Shown here: piece by piece, positions 1 through 9,449 of the stretch
How positions within the stretch are numbered: position 1 is the first letter of the stretch
Layout of the letters: each line of letters begins with the position of its first letter
From: QHVT01 sp036389275
GTDB taxonomy: Bacteria; Acidobacteriota; Thermoanaerobaculia; Gp7-AA8
Reading direction: 5' to 3'
DNA length: 64,000 nt
NCBI GenBank assembly: GCA_036389275.1
Contig: DASVQE010000048.1
Span: 1 to 64,000, forward strand
The notes under the pieces: model-generated
Seen by the model: only the letters and a program-made list of their open reading frames with translations
What the model was told of the DNA's origin: nothing
Databases searched by the model: none
Translations under genes and position numbers: made by a program

Positions 1-1
1 A

Positions 2-3000
2 GGACGCGTCGCGTCGCGCACGCTCGACGTACCGGTGACCGGCGACGCGGTTCCGGCGAGCCTCAAGCGCGCGGAAATCGAGATCTCCATCGCCGGCACC
101 CTGACGCGGCAATCGTTCACTAACGCGCCGAATCAGACCTATCACTTCGTCTGGAACGGCCGGGACGCATACGGACGCACGGTTCAGGGCGGCGCGCGCG
201 TCACGGCACGCGTCATCTACTACTACGACGGCGTCTATCAAGTACCGACTGCGACGACGGTGAGCTTCGGCCGCACGAGCGGCGTGGCGGGAACGAGCTC
301 GAGCCGTATCGAGGTCACCACATCGGCGGTTTGGCAAGGTCACCTCGGAGGATGGCAGGCCACCGGCGACCAGCTCGGCGGCTGGACGCTCACGCCGCAC
401 CACTTCTACGACATCCGCACGAAAACGCTCTATCGTGGAGACGGCTCGCGGACGTCGGCGATGCCGCAGCGATTCGGTGCGACACAGCGCACGCTCAGTG
501 CGATCATGGGCAAGCCCGGCGTCTACGACCGCAACTGGAGCGGCAGCGGCGGGCCGGCGAAAGACGCGACGTTCTCGTACATCACGTCGATGACGGTGGG
601 GCCGGACGGCTCGCTCTATATCGGCAGCGCCGATTACATCCACAAGATCACGCCCGACGGAGCGCTCGTGCGCATCGCGGGCAACGGCGGCGGTATCCCG
701 ACTCTCGCCGAACGCGCCGCAACCGGACCCGCGCTGCAGCTCAAGTTTTATTTTCCCGACGGGCTGGCCGTCGCTCCCGACGGCACGCTGTTCGTCGCCG
801 AGCCGTTCCTGAATCAGATCCGGAAGATCACGCCGGACGGCATCGCGTCGCGTTACGCCGGCACCGGCGCCGGTCAGCGCGGCGGCGACGGGGTGCCGGC
901 GACGCAGACGCCGCTCGCGCTGCCGACGAACGTGGCGCTCGCGCCGGATGGCTCGCTCTATGTGTCCGAGTCCGAAGCGCGTCTCATCCGCCGCATCTCG
1001 CCCGATGGGGTTCTGTTCACCGTGGCCGGAAACGGCTTGCGCACCTATTCGGGCGACGGAGGCCCGGCATTGAACGCGGGTCTCACGAATCCGAGCACCA
1101 TGGCCATGGCCTCGGATGGAACGCTCTACTTCTTCGACGGATGCCGCGTCCGTCGCGTGGCGACTGACGGCATCATTTCAACGATCGCCGGGAATGGCAC
1201 CTGCGGGTCGACGGGCGACGGCGGCCTCGCTGCCGACGCGTTGGTGAGCGTCAATAATCGCGAGTTCGGCGGCCTCGCTGTCGGCGCGGACGATTCGATT
1301 TACTTGATCGAGCAGCGATCCGGACGCGTGCGGCAGATCGATCCGTCAGGCGTGATCAATACGGTTCTCGGCAGCGGAACGGTCGGCAGCATGACACCGG
1401 GCGCGCTCGCGACAGCGTCGAATATCGACGGCTCTTACGCACTCGCCGTAGCACCGGACGGGACGATGTATTTCGCCGACGACGAGAATACGGCCACGAA
1501 CAGTGTGCTCTATAAAATCGCGCCGCCGCTGCCGCCATTTACCGGCACGACCAGCGACATCCGTATCGCGGACGGCGAGGTCGTGCACGTCTTCACGCAG
1601 GAAGGCCGGCACTTGCGCACGGTCGCACGCGATACGGGTGCGGCGCTGTACGCCTTTGGCTATGACGGCGATGGCCGGGTCACGGCGATGACGGATTTCG
1701 ACGGTAACGTGACACGCGTCGAGCGCAGCGGCAATGCGGCCGCGATCGTCGCTCCAGGCGGACAGCGCACCGAAATTGCCGGCGCGCCGTACGCAACGTC
1801 GATTACCACTGCACCGGGACAGACGACGACCTTCACATATGCAGACGGTCTGATGAAAACGATGACCGACCCGCGCCGGAACACGACCACCTTCGACTGG
1901 GACGAGCTCGGCCTCCTCCGCAAAGACTCTGACCCTGAAGGCGGCGCAAAGACGCTCACGCGCCGCATCACGGCAGACGGTCATGAGGTGGCGATTGCGA
2001 CGGTTGGCGGCAGAACGGCGCACTACACGCTGGAGGCGCTGCCGACGGCTGACGATCGCATGAAAGTCGTCAGCCCGTCCGGCCTCACCACAATGACGGT
2101 CGAAGGGAAGAACGGCGTCACCACCTCGACACTCTCCGATGGATCGACGTCGGCGGCGAAGCTCTCACCCGATCCGGTGTGGGGCATGCTCTCGCCGTTC
2201 GTCTCGGAATCGACGGTGACGTTCCCGAGCGGACGCACGTTGAAGGCAACAGCAACGGCGGCCGCAACGTTCACGAATCCGGCGGACTCCTCGACCTTGG
2301 CAACGCGGACCGACTCGGTCACGGTAGCCGGCAAGACGTTCACGCGACTCTTCGACGTCGCCTCGCTGACGCAAACGTTGACGATGCCTTCGGGTCGATT
2401 CATGACGCAGACAGTCGACCGTGCCGGCCGCCCGCGCAAAATGTCGGTCGCGACGCTGGCGGACGTTTCCTTCAGCTACAACGCGAACGGCTCGGTGCAG
2501 GAGATCGCTCAGGGTACGCGAACGCAGACGTTTGGGTATAACTCGCGAAACGAACTCACTACGATCACGGACGCACTCGACCGGACAACCCGCTTCGAAT
2601 ACGACGCAGCGGGCCGCGTCATCAGACAAATCTCTCCTGATCAGCGCGAGATTGGCTTCTCGTACGATGCAGCCGGCAATCTGTTGTCGGTCACGCCGCC
2701 GTCGCGACCAAGTCACGCATTCAGCTATAACAAGGTGAATCTCGCCAAGCTCTACACGCCGCCGCCGGTCATGCCTGGTGGCGTGACTCAGTACCACTAC
2801 AATGTGGACCGCGAGCTCACCTCAATCGACCGGCCGGATGGTTCAAACGTGTCGTTCAACTACGACAGCGGCGGCCGTCTCGGTTCGATCATATGGCCTG
2901 GCGCCACGCTTACGTATTCGTATCTCGGCAGCGGGAAGGTCGCGTCTATTACGGGTGCAGACGCAAACCTGGCGTTTGACTATGATGGCTCGCTCGTCAC

Positions 3001-4627
3001 GTCCGAGACATGGAGCGGCGCAGTCAGCGGCACCGTTACCTGGACGTACAGCGACGATTCGCTCCTTGAATCCGAGACGGTCGCCGGCGAAGCGGTGGCG
3101 TTCGGATATGACGCCGACGGTCTGCTGTCCGACGCGGGCCCGCTTCATCTTTCACGGAACGCCGCGGGCCTGAACGATGCCACGTCAATAGGGGTCGCGC
3201 AGGACGTGTTCGTTCTGAACGCGTACGGTGAGCCGGCGGACTACACGGCGGCCGCGTTGAACCAGCAGGTGCTGGCGATTCATTATACGCGTGACGACGC
3301 GGGCCGCATTGCAGGCCTGACGGAGCAAACGCCCGAAGGTGAGTCGTCGGCCGGATACTCGTACGATGCCGCCGGGCGGCTCACCGATGTGTTTCATTCC
3401 GACGTCTCAACCCATTACGACTATGACGACAATGGCAACCGCGTGGCACGGAAAGTGACGAGCTCCAGCGGGACCACGGTAGAAACGGCTGCGTACGACG
3501 CGCAAGACCACCTCGTCAACTACGAAGGGACCCAGTACACCTACACCGCAAACGGCGAGTTGCTCACAAAGACCGACGCTACCGGAACGACGCACTACGC
3601 CTACGACGGGCTCGGCAATCTCCGTAGCGTGACACTGCCGGACGGCACGCTGATCGAATACTTGATCGACAGCCAGAACCGCCGAGTGGGAAAGAAGGTG
3701 AACGGCGGCGTGGTCGCGCAGTGGCTCTACGGCGATCAATTGCGGGTCGTCGCGGAGCTTGATGGTGCCGGCGCGCTCGTCAGCCGTTTCGTCTACGGCT
3801 CGCGCTCGAACTCGCCGGATTACATGATCCGCGGCGGCGTCGCTTACCGCATCTATTCCGATCACCTGGGTAGTCCGCGCGTTGTCGTCGACGCCGCGAC
3901 CGGTGCTATCGTGGCGAAAATGCAGTTCGACGAATTCGGCAATGTGCTCGCGGATACAGCCGCCGGCTTCCTGCCGTTCGGATTCGCCGGGGGTTTATAC
4001 GATCGCGACACGGGTCTGGTGCGATTCGGCGCGAGAGATTACGACGCGAGGACCGGGCGGTGGACGGCGAGCGAACCTCTTGGGTTCGCTGGTGGCACTA
4101 CAAACTTCTACGCCTACGCGGCGAGCGACCCGGTTAACCTTATCGATTCGAATGGATTGAAAATCCACCCACCTGATTTTATTGGACCGCTTCAGCCCGG
4201 TGACGTCATCAGTCGAGCTGGAACTCCGTTCTCGTCCCAGGATGATGCTGCGCGTGCGGCGCTCGCGGAGATTTGTGCAACGTCTGTTCGAGAGGATCGG
4301 GAGTACGGAGGTTACATCTACCTGTGGGATCAGTTCGGGAAGTTTTATTACACCATGCCGCGGCAAGGGCAACAGCACGGAATTGATTTCAAGGGCCCGG
4401 TTCCTGCTGGTGCGACGAAAGCCGGCGATTACCATTCCCACGGTGCCGAGAGCGGACCACAGTACGACGACGAGCACTTTTCACCTCTTGATGTCGGAGT
4501 CATCAACATTCAGAAGGTCCCCGGCTATCTCGTCACGCCTTCCGGAGGCATGTTCGCAATCAGTCCGGTCACTAACATTTATCGCAAAGGGCCGGTTCGC
4601 CGCCTCGGAACGTGTGGATGCAAATGA
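2..4627 (+). CDS. NHL/YD-repeat (RHS) protein with JAB-like C-terminal tip, 5' end missing
   Basis: The frame is open from the window edge; a GTG lies at 35 but the gene almost certainly begins upstream. Counting from that GTG, residues ~190-490 carry NHL-type propeller repeats (recurring ITPDG, VAPDGTL and VAGNG). Residues ~530-1330 are YD repeats (YDAAGR, YDADG, YDGLGN), followed by an RHS-core segment with YDARTGRWTASEP and NFYAYAASDPVN. After DSNGL (~1372) the sequence changes to a ~155-residue variable tip with HSHG ... FSPLD, a JAMM/JAB-like HxH-x(n)-SxxD pattern also seen in DUF4329 tips. NHL followed by YD repeats is the teneurin-like layout of polymorphic toxins. The tip DNA is much lower in GC than its surroundings. 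A toxic tip is inferred, not shown. Confidence 0.85.
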   Translation, partial: GRVASRTLDVPVTGDAVPASLKRAEIEISIAGTLTRQSFTNAPNQTYHFVWNGRDAYGRTVQGGARVTARVIYYYDGVYQVPTATTVSFGRTSGVAGTSSSRIEVTTSAVWQGHLGGWQATGDQLGGWTLTPHHFYDIRTKTLYRGDGSRTSAMPQRFGATQRTLSAIMGKPGVYDRNWSGSGGPAKDATFSYITSMTVGPDGSLYIGSADYIHKITPDGALVRIAGNGGGIPTLAERAATGPALQLKFYFPDGLAVAPDGTLFVAEPFLNQIRKITPDGIASRYAGTGAGQRGGDGVPATQTPLALPTNVALAPDGSLYVSESEARLIRRISPDGVLFTVAGNGLRTYSGDGGPALNAGLTNPSTMAMASDGTLYFFDGCRVRRVATDGIISTIAGNGTCGSTGDGGLAADALVSVNNREFGGLAVGADDSIYLIEQRSGRVRQIDPSGVINTVLGSGTVGSMTPGALATASNIDGSYALAVAPDGTMYFADDENTATNSVLYKIAPPLPPFTGTTSDIRIADGEVVHVFTQEGRHLRTVARDTGAALYAFGYDGDGRVTAMTDFDGNVTRVERSGNAAAIVAPGGQRTEIAGAPYATSITTAPGQTTTFTYADGLMKTMTDPRRNTTTFDWDELGLLRKDSDPEGGAKTLTRRITADGHEVAIATVGGRTAHYTLEALPTADDRMKVVSPSGLTTMTVEGKNGVTTSTLSDGSTSAAKLSPDPVWGMLSPFVSESTVTFPSGRTLKATATAAATFTNPADSSTLATRTDSVTVAGKTFTRLFDVASLTQTLTMPSGRFMTQTVDRAGRPRKMSVATLADVSFSYNANGSVQEIAQGTRTQTFGYNSRNELTTITDALDRTTRFEYDAAGRVIRQISPDQREIGFSYDAAGNLLSVTPPSRPSHAFSYNKVNLAKLYTPPPVMPGGVTQYHYNVDRELTSIDRPDGSNVSFNYDSGGRLGSIIWPGATLTYSYLGSGKVASITGADANLAFDYDGSLVTSETWSGAVSGTVTWTYSDDSLLESETVAGEAVAFGYDADGLLSDAGPLHLSRNAAGLNDATSIGVAQDVFVLNAYGEPADYTAAALNQQVLAIHYTRDDAGRIAGLTEQTPEGESSAGYSYDAAGRLTDVFHSDVSTHYDYDDNGNRVARKVTSSSGTTVETAAYDAQDHLVNYEGTQYTYTANGELLTKTDATGTTHYAYDGLGNLRSVTLPDGTLIEYLIDSQNRRVGKKVNGGVVAQWLYGDQLRVVAELDGAGALVSRFVYGSRSNSPDYMIRGGVAYRIYSDHLGSPRVVVDAATGAIVAKMQFDEFGNVLADTAAGFLPFGFAGGLYDRDTGLVRFGARDYDARTGRWTASEPLGFAGGTTNFYAYAASDPVNLIDSNGLKIHPPDFIGPLQPGDVISRAGTPFSSQDDAARAALAEICATSVREDREYGGYIYLWDQFGKFYYTMPRQGQQHGIDFKGPVPAGATKAGDYHSHGAESGPQYDDEHFSPLDVGVINIQKVPGYLVTPSGGMFAISPVTNIYRKGPVRRLGTCGCK

Positions 4628-5064
4628 TATCGGTCGCTCATGCGTGTCTCTCGGCGATGCTCGTGCTTTCGATAACGGGATGCCACAAATCACTCGGGGA
4701 TGAAGGGCGGACGCCTCCAGCTGGTGCTACTGACAGAACACAGAAGCCAGCACCGAGTGCGATGCCCGGCGAGAAAAGCGGTTTGGACGACCAGCCGCAA
4801 ATCGTCCAAGGTCGCTACCTCAAGGCATTCTCCGTGGCCGTAGCCGCTCACCGCGCAATTCCTGATCTTACGGAGCAGCAACGCGATATTGCCAATTACG
4901 CGATCGAGTTCACCGAGGATCGTGATCGCATTTATGTCGTGTTTATCCCGCGGATCCCTGAGGGTACCTTTCCGTCCGGCGGCGAGACTGTGTATGGCAG
5001 GTCAGCGCGGTATGCGATTGACAAGCGTACGTATCGCATCACGGCGCAAACGTTCTTTGAGTGA
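4624..5064 (+). CDS. Small lipoprotein, candidate immunity protein for the RHS tip
   Basis: 146 residues. The ATG at 4624 overlaps the RHS stop as ATGA, so translation is probably coupled; GTG at 4612 and ATG at 4618 are alternatives. The N-terminus is a lipoprotein signal with lipobox ITGC (Cys20). The mature part has a flexible Pro/Ala-rich stretch and then a compact alpha+beta region ending in GETVYGRSARYAID, which loosely recalls the GG..ID pattern of NTF2-fold immunity proteins. Position and coupling immediately after a polymorphic toxin tip are the main grounds for calling it an immunity protein. Low GC (31 of 60 bases in 4861-4920) matches the tip and not the downstream DNA, so tip and lipoprotein look co-acquired. 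Confidence 0.6.
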   Translation: MISVAHACLSAMLVLSITGCHKSLGDEGRTPPAGATDRTQKPAPSAMPGEKSGLDDQPQIVQGRYLKAFSVAVAAHRAIPDLTEQQRDIANYAIEFTEDRDRIYVVFIPRIPEGTFPSGGETVYGRSARYAIDKRTYRITAQTFFE

Positions 5065-5321
5065 AGGAAGTCTCGCAGGAAGCTGAGCCTGCCCGCGAGA
5101 AGACCGCCGCGATCTGGCGGCGCATCTTCGCGGAGAACGGCAACCGCGACGGCGCGGTGCTGATGATGAAAGGCGCCGCGCACGGGCAGTGGCTCGGCGA
5201 GGCGGACGGGTTCCCCGACCTCGTCCGCTCGCCCGGCTATCACCCCGACTACTGGCCCGCGCTCGACGCGTTCCTGCGCAGGTACGTCACCTCCGGCGCG
5301 GCACGACGCGGATCGTCGTGA
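5061..5321 (+). pseudogene. C-terminal stump of an alpha/beta hydrolase
   Basis: The 86-residue frame reads like the last third of a CocE/prolyl-oligopeptidase-type hydrolase: ENGNRDG then LMMKGAAHGQW, where the His would be the catalytic one, then SPGYHPDYW and a final helix FLRRYV. The nucleophile and acid regions are absent. A stop (TGA at 5058-5060) sits directly upstream in the same frame, so the stump cannot extend further. GC jumps to 44 of 60 bases in 5101-5160 exactly where this homology begins. The simplest reading is that insertion or recombination of the RHS tip/immunity cassette cut an older hydrolase gene. Its 3' end overlaps the convergent gene by 35 bases, consistent with decay. 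Confidence 0.55.
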
Positions 5322-7041
5322 GCGCGCCGGCGAGCGGCACGCGCTCGAAGAACGTGCCGGCGGCGGTGCGCACGCGCAGCTCGACCTGGTCGACGTTGCA
5401 CGCCGGCAGCGTCACCCGTCCGCCGGCATCGGTGCGCATCCACATCGGCTGCGGGTCGGGATAGACCGGCGCGATCTCGAGGTCGGCGTTCGCCAGCGGC
5501 GCGCCGCTCTCGTCGGTGAGCTGCAGCACGGCGTCGCGCGCCGGCGTCGATGCGGCGAACGATGTGGCCGCGTCGAACGTCTCCGCGCCGATGCGCACCG
5601 GCGCGCTGCGACGCAGGGTGAACGCATCTTCGACGAGCGTGAGGCGCCAGGTTCCCGGCTTGCTGACGATCACCGCCATCGACTCGGGGCCGATGTCGCC
5701 GCGCTCGATGCGGTCCCACATCCAACTGCCGTCGCTCTGCTGCCGTTCGCCGGCGATGATGACCTCGCCCGAGAGCGGCCAGCGCACCGCAGGCGCGCCG
5801 GTGATGCGGATGCGCCGCTGCGCCGCCACCTCGAGCGCGCGCAGCTCGTCGCCGCGCACGCGCAGCAACGAGATGCGGCGCGAGAGCGAGTAGTGCCCGG
5901 CCGGATCGTCGGCGGAGAGGTCGAACGTCACCGGCCGGTCCGACGGCACGGCGGCGAGGCGGAACGTGCCGTCGGCAGCGCTGCGCGCCGTGGCGCGGTA
6001 GCGATGTCCGCTGGCGACGATGGTCGCGCCGGCGACCGGCCGCGCCGTTCCTTCGAGCGTGAGCCGTCCCGTCACGTCCGCGGTGGCGCCGCTGAACGGA
6101 TAGACCTTCTTCGCGCGAAAGGTGATCTCGGTCGAATCGGGTGCGAGCGTCTGGCGGTCGCCCGCGCCGACGACCGGACCGACCGCGTAGAACGTGGCGT
6201 TGCGGGCGATGGCCGGAATCTCGATCGTGGTCGTGCTGCCGGGCGCGAGGTCGATGGTGTGGCCTGCGAAGAGCCGCGCTGCGGCGGGACGCACGGCCGC
6301 AAGGGCGAGCGCGTGCAACGACTGCGGCGCGGTGGCGCGGTCGAACGTCACGCCGACCGGCACGCTGCCTTCGGCTTCGTCGCTCGGCTCGACGCGCAGC
6401 GTCACGGCGATCGGCGGCGCGAGCGCGAGCGTGCCGGCGTCGATGGTCGCGCCGGGTGCGATCGACGCGGTGCCGAGATCGGAGGCGGCGCTCGCGCCGC
6501 TCTCGTCCACGGCCACGAGCTGCAGCGCGCCGCGCGCCGGAAACCACGGCGTCTCGAAGCGGCCGCCGGCATCGGCGGTCGCGCGCAGCCAGTGCGTGGC
6601 GACGCCGCCGTCCTCGGCACGCGCGTCGCCGCGCGGCTTGGCGCCGCCGCCGGCGAGGAACGCCGCCAGCGGCTGCCGCTCGCCGCTGCCGGCCAGCACC
6701 GTCAGCGGTCCTGCGGCCGTCGCGCGCTGCACGCGGCCGCGCACGCGCACCAGCTCCGGCACGCGAATGGTGGCGTCGCCGGATGCATTCGTGACCGTCG
6801 TCAGCCGCACGCGCGTGCGCGGCTCGACCAGGCCGACGCTCATCCCGTCCGGCACGGTGATGCTGCCGTCGGCGCTGCTCGTCGCGCGAAACGTCGCGAT
6901 CGCGGTCCGCTCGTCGCCGGCCGGCGCCACCGCTTCGATGCCGACCGCCGGCGACGACGAGTGCTCCCACACCAGCCGCAGCGTGGCCGCGTCGGCGCGC
7001 AGCGCGAGGCAGACGAGCAATCCGAAAAGTGCGCGTCTCAT
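5287..7041 (-). CDS. Secreted protein with carboxypeptidase-regulatory-like (CNA-B/prealbumin-type) repeats
   Basis: 584 residues from ATG at 7041, which overlaps the stop of the preceding nuclease-like gene as ATGA; an in-frame ATG at 7095 would lie inside that gene and is rejected. The first ~20 residues form a signal peptide (MRRALFGLLVCLALRADA). The rest is all-beta in character, with repeated segments of the carboxypeptidase regulatory-like type: VTGRLTLEGTARPVAGATIVA, DAGGRFETPWFP, DESGAPLANADLEIAPVYP and a final DAGGRVTLPACNVDQVELRV. Such domains are usually extracellular structural or binding modules; no catalytic motif is visible. Co-translation with the nuclease-like protein suggests a shared extracytoplasmic role. 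Substrate or partner is unknown. Confidence 0.65.
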   Translation of the reverse strand: MRRALFGLLVCLALRADAATLRLVWEHSSSPAVGIEAVAPAGDERTAIATFRATSSADGSITVPDGMSVGLVEPRTRVRLTTVTNASGDATIRVPELVRVRGRVQRATAAGPLTVLAGSGERQPLAAFLAGGGAKPRGDARAEDGGVATHWLRATADAGGRFETPWFPARGALQLVAVDESGASAASDLGTASIAPGATIDAGTLALAPPIAVTLRVEPSDEAEGSVPVGVTFDRATAPQSLHALALAAVRPAAARLFAGHTIDLAPGSTTTIEIPAIARNATFYAVGPVVGAGDRQTLAPDSTEITFRAKKVYPFSGATADVTGRLTLEGTARPVAGATIVASGHRYRATARSAADGTFRLAAVPSDRPVTFDLSADDPAGHYSLSRRISLLRVRGDELRALEVAAQRRIRITGAPAVRWPLSGEVIIAGERQQSDGSWMWDRIERGDIGPESMAVIVSKPGTWRLTLVEDAFTLRRSAPVRIGAETFDAATSFAASTPARDAVLQLTDESGAPLANADLEIAPVYPDPQPMWMRTDAGGRVTLPACNVDQVELRVRTAAGTFFERVPLAGALTTIRVVPRRR

Positions 7042-7793
7042 CGCCGCACCACGATGTAGATGCCGGCGTGATCGGAGACCCAGTCGTACCACCATTTCGG
7101 ATCGGCGAGGTACTCACGCGTGGCGTTGGTGACGTTCAGGTCGTTCGGATTCCAGGCGAAGTGATCGTACGCATTCACGTACTGGCCGCTGCTGTTGATC
7201 GTGGTCGGATCGTTCGGCTGGATCTGGCTGGCGCCCGCGCCGATGAGATTGTTGAACGCCGGATCGGTCGCCCAGAGATTGAAGTCGCCGCCGATGGTCG
7301 TCGGCTCATCGCCCGCAAAGTAGGTGAAGACCGCGCCCAACTGCGACACCTCCGCCGGCGTTTTCATCGAGTCGAACGGCGCGTGAAAGTCGACGATCCA
7401 GAGCCACTGCCCGCCGAAGTTGAAGGCGATGGCGCAGGGCGGCCGGTCGAAGCTGCCGGACGGATACTGCTCATATCCGGCCGTCGACGTGATGGCGCTC
7501 TTCCAGATCCAGGCGTAACGCTCCTTGTACGTGGTCGGGCCCATCAGCTCGGTGGCGCGCGCGAGGTAGTTCGCGGGCGTCACGGCCGGCAGGTTGGGAT
7601 CCTTCATGACCTCCTGCAGGATGTTGATGTCGTTCGAGACGAAGACTTTCGCGAGCGCCTGCTGCTTGGTCGGCGTCGTGTCGGACCAGCCGAGGTGCCG
7701 CGTGTTCTGCGAACCGATGAAGTAGTCCGTCTGTGCCGTCGCGCCGGCAGCGGCGAAGACGATGAGGACCGTGAGGAGCAGCCAGCGTCGCAT
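7038..7793 (-). CDS. Secreted endonuclease/exonuclease/phosphatase-family protein
   Basis: 251 residues with a clear signal peptide ending near ATAQ (residue ~21). The mature protein has the signature elements of the DNase I/EEP fold: ILQEVM supplies the metal-binding Glu, VDFHAPF the first His region, GGDFNLW the GDFN motif and SDHAGIY the terminal SDH motif with the catalytic His. This points to an exported Mg-dependent nuclease or phosphodiesterase. The family also includes sphingomyelinases, and the substrate cannot be read from sequence. It is the first gene of a two-gene unit and its stop overlaps the start of the beta-rich secreted protein. Confidence 0.75.
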   Translation of the reverse strand: MRRWLLLTVLIVFAAAGATAQTDYFIGSQNTRHLGWSDTTPTKQQALAKVFVSNDINILQEVMKDPNLPAVTPANYLARATELMGPTTYKERYAWIWKSAITSTAGYEQYPSGSFDRPPCAIAFNFGGQWLWIVDFHAPFDSMKTPAEVSQLGAVFTYFAGDEPTTIGGDFNLWATDPAFNNLIGAGASQIQPNDPTTINSSGQYVNAYDHFAWNPNDLNVTNATREYLADPKWWYDWVSDHAGIYIVVRR

Positions 7794-7836
7794 CGAGCCT
7801 CCCTTTTCAGGAGGAGTGACGCAAGGATGGAAATCC

Positions 7837-9405
7837 CTACCCGGTGCGCGCCCACAGCTCGCGCTGCCGCGCGATGGCCGCGCCGAGGCGCACGCGCTCG
7901 TCGGCGATGCCTTGCTCCGCGTCGATCACGACGCGCTCTTTCTGGGCGATCTCCGCGTCGAGGGCGGCCGCTTCGCGGCGCCGCGACTCGAGGCGCTGCG
8001 TCGTTGCCTCGATGATGCGGGCGGAGTCGGCGGCCTGCTGCGCCAGCGTGCGCCGGCGCGCGTCGAGCTCGCTCGCGGCGGCCACCGCCTGGGCGAACGT
8101 CGGCCCGTCCATCGCGCCGCGGTCGATGTGCTGCCGCATCGAGGCATGCTGCGTCTCGACCTGCTGCAGCTCCGCGGTCAGCGCCGCCGCGGTGGTGCGC
8201 GCGCGGTGCAGCTCCGCCTCCAGCTCGTCGATGGCCGCCAGCGCCGCGTCGCGCCGGCGCGCCAGCGGCTCGAGCTCGGCGCGCGCGCTCGAGGTCAGCC
8301 GCTGCCACTGCTCGACCAGCAGCTCGTGCATGCGGTACTCGCGCGCCGTCTCGCGCCGCCGCTCCTCTTCGCCGCGGATCACGGCGTAGTTGCGGAGGCA
8401 CCAGTCCTCGAAGCGCAGCGGCTCGATCCGGCCGCCCGACGCGGCGCGCTCCGCCTCCGGTAAATACGTATCGAAAAGTCCTTTCGAATATTCATCATGA
8501 ATACTGTGTAGCTGTTCGTTGAAGTAGACGGCCACGCTGCGCGGCTGGAACACTTTCAGGATCAGCAGGCCGAGGAAGAGGAAGGCGAGGAACGCGCGCA
8601 CGGCCAGCTCCGCGCCGGTGAAGCGCGGGTTGCGCAGCATCTCCGTCAGCACGTCGCCGTTCGACTGCACGCCCGGCCTCAGCAGGCGGATGCCGTACTG
8701 CTCTTCGAGCTGCGGCCGCGGCAGCGCGTCGAAGCGCGACAACGCCGCGGCGCGCGCAGTCTCGGCCGTCGCGATCTCGCCCCGTTTCTCCGCGAGCTGC
8801 CGCTCGATGGTCTCGAGCGCCGGGCCGCGTCCGTAGCGGTGCGACGGCCCGCTGCCGGCCGCCTCCGCCACGCGCTGCTGTTCGAGCGCGCTCTGCTCGC
8901 GCCGCAGCGACTCGAGCCGCGCGGCGAACGGCCGCTCGAGCTCGGCGCGCTTGCCGGCGATCGCCGCGGCGTTGCGGCGCGCCATCTCGTCGCCGACGTC
9001 GCCGGCGAAGATGGCCTGCGCCAGGAACGGCGCTGTGATGATCAGCGAGGCGCTGACGATGGCCACGCGCGCGGTGATGCCGGCGGCGAGCTTGAGCTTC
9101 GCCTGCGTGGCATGTTCCTCCTTGCCGAGGAGCACGCGCTCGTAGAAACCGCGCGAGAGATCGAGGGACATGAAGGTGGCGTCGACGACCCACACCAGCG
9201 TGAAGACGAAACTCCCGGCGATGCACGCCGCCACGATCGGATGCGCCCGCGACATCAGCGCGCCCATGTAGCCCCACGCGATTCCCTCGGCCAACGCCAT
9301 GGCCAGGATGATCAGCCGCGCCGAAAAGAGCCAGAAGTCCGCGCTTCGCGTGAGGAGCTCGTCGCCGTACGGTTTGAGGGCCAGTCGTCTGAGCATCACA
9401 CTCAC
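7837..9405 (-). CDS. Membrane protein with long coiled coils (DUF4407-like)
   Basis: 522 residues. Three hydrophobic helices lie near residues 28-50, 56-78 and 108-130, and a fourth at ~258-276 (FLAFLFLGLLILKVF). Between helix 3 and 4 and again from ~330 to the end the sequence is rich in Glu, Arg, Ala and Gln heptads (for example LEQQRVAEAAG and RRRDAALAAIDELEAELH), predicting long cytoplasmic or periplasmic coiled coils. The layout of an N-terminal helix cluster plus internal coiled coil resembles DUF4407 proteins, whose function is unknown. ATG at 9405 is used; ATG at 9396 is an alternative. It is divergent from the rsbQ-like gene with only ~45 bases between starts. Confidence 0.55.
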   Translation of the reverse strand: MSVMLRRLALKPYGDELLTRSADFWLFSARLIILAMALAEGIAWGYMGALMSRAHPIVAACIAGSFVFTLVWVVDATFMSLDLSRGFYERVLLGKEEHATQAKLKLAAGITARVAIVSASLIITAPFLAQAIFAGDVGDEMARRNAAAIAGKRAELERPFAARLESLRREQSALEQQRVAEAAGSGPSHRYGRGPALETIERQLAEKRGEIATAETARAAALSRFDALPRPQLEEQYGIRLLRPGVQSNGDVLTEMLRNPRFTGAELAVRAFLAFLFLGLLILKVFQPRSVAVYFNEQLHSIHDEYSKGLFDTYLPEAERAASGGRIEPLRFEDWCLRNYAVIRGEEERRRETAREYRMHELLVEQWQRLTSSARAELEPLARRRDAALAAIDELEAELHRARTTAAALTAELQQVETQHASMRQHIDRGAMDGPTFAQAVAAASELDARRRTLAQQAADSARIIEATTQRLESRRREAAALDAEIAQKERVVIDAEQGIADERVRLGAAIARQRELWARTG

Positions 9406-9449
9406 TACGTTCCGGAGGCCCTGTTGGTGTACAGACTAAAATGTTCCGG

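Noticed and set aside
5249..7117. 622-codon minus-strand frame parallel to the beta-domain secreted protein
   Set aside because: Arg/His/Ala-rich shadow frame; the competing frame has a signal peptide and regular beta-domain repeats.
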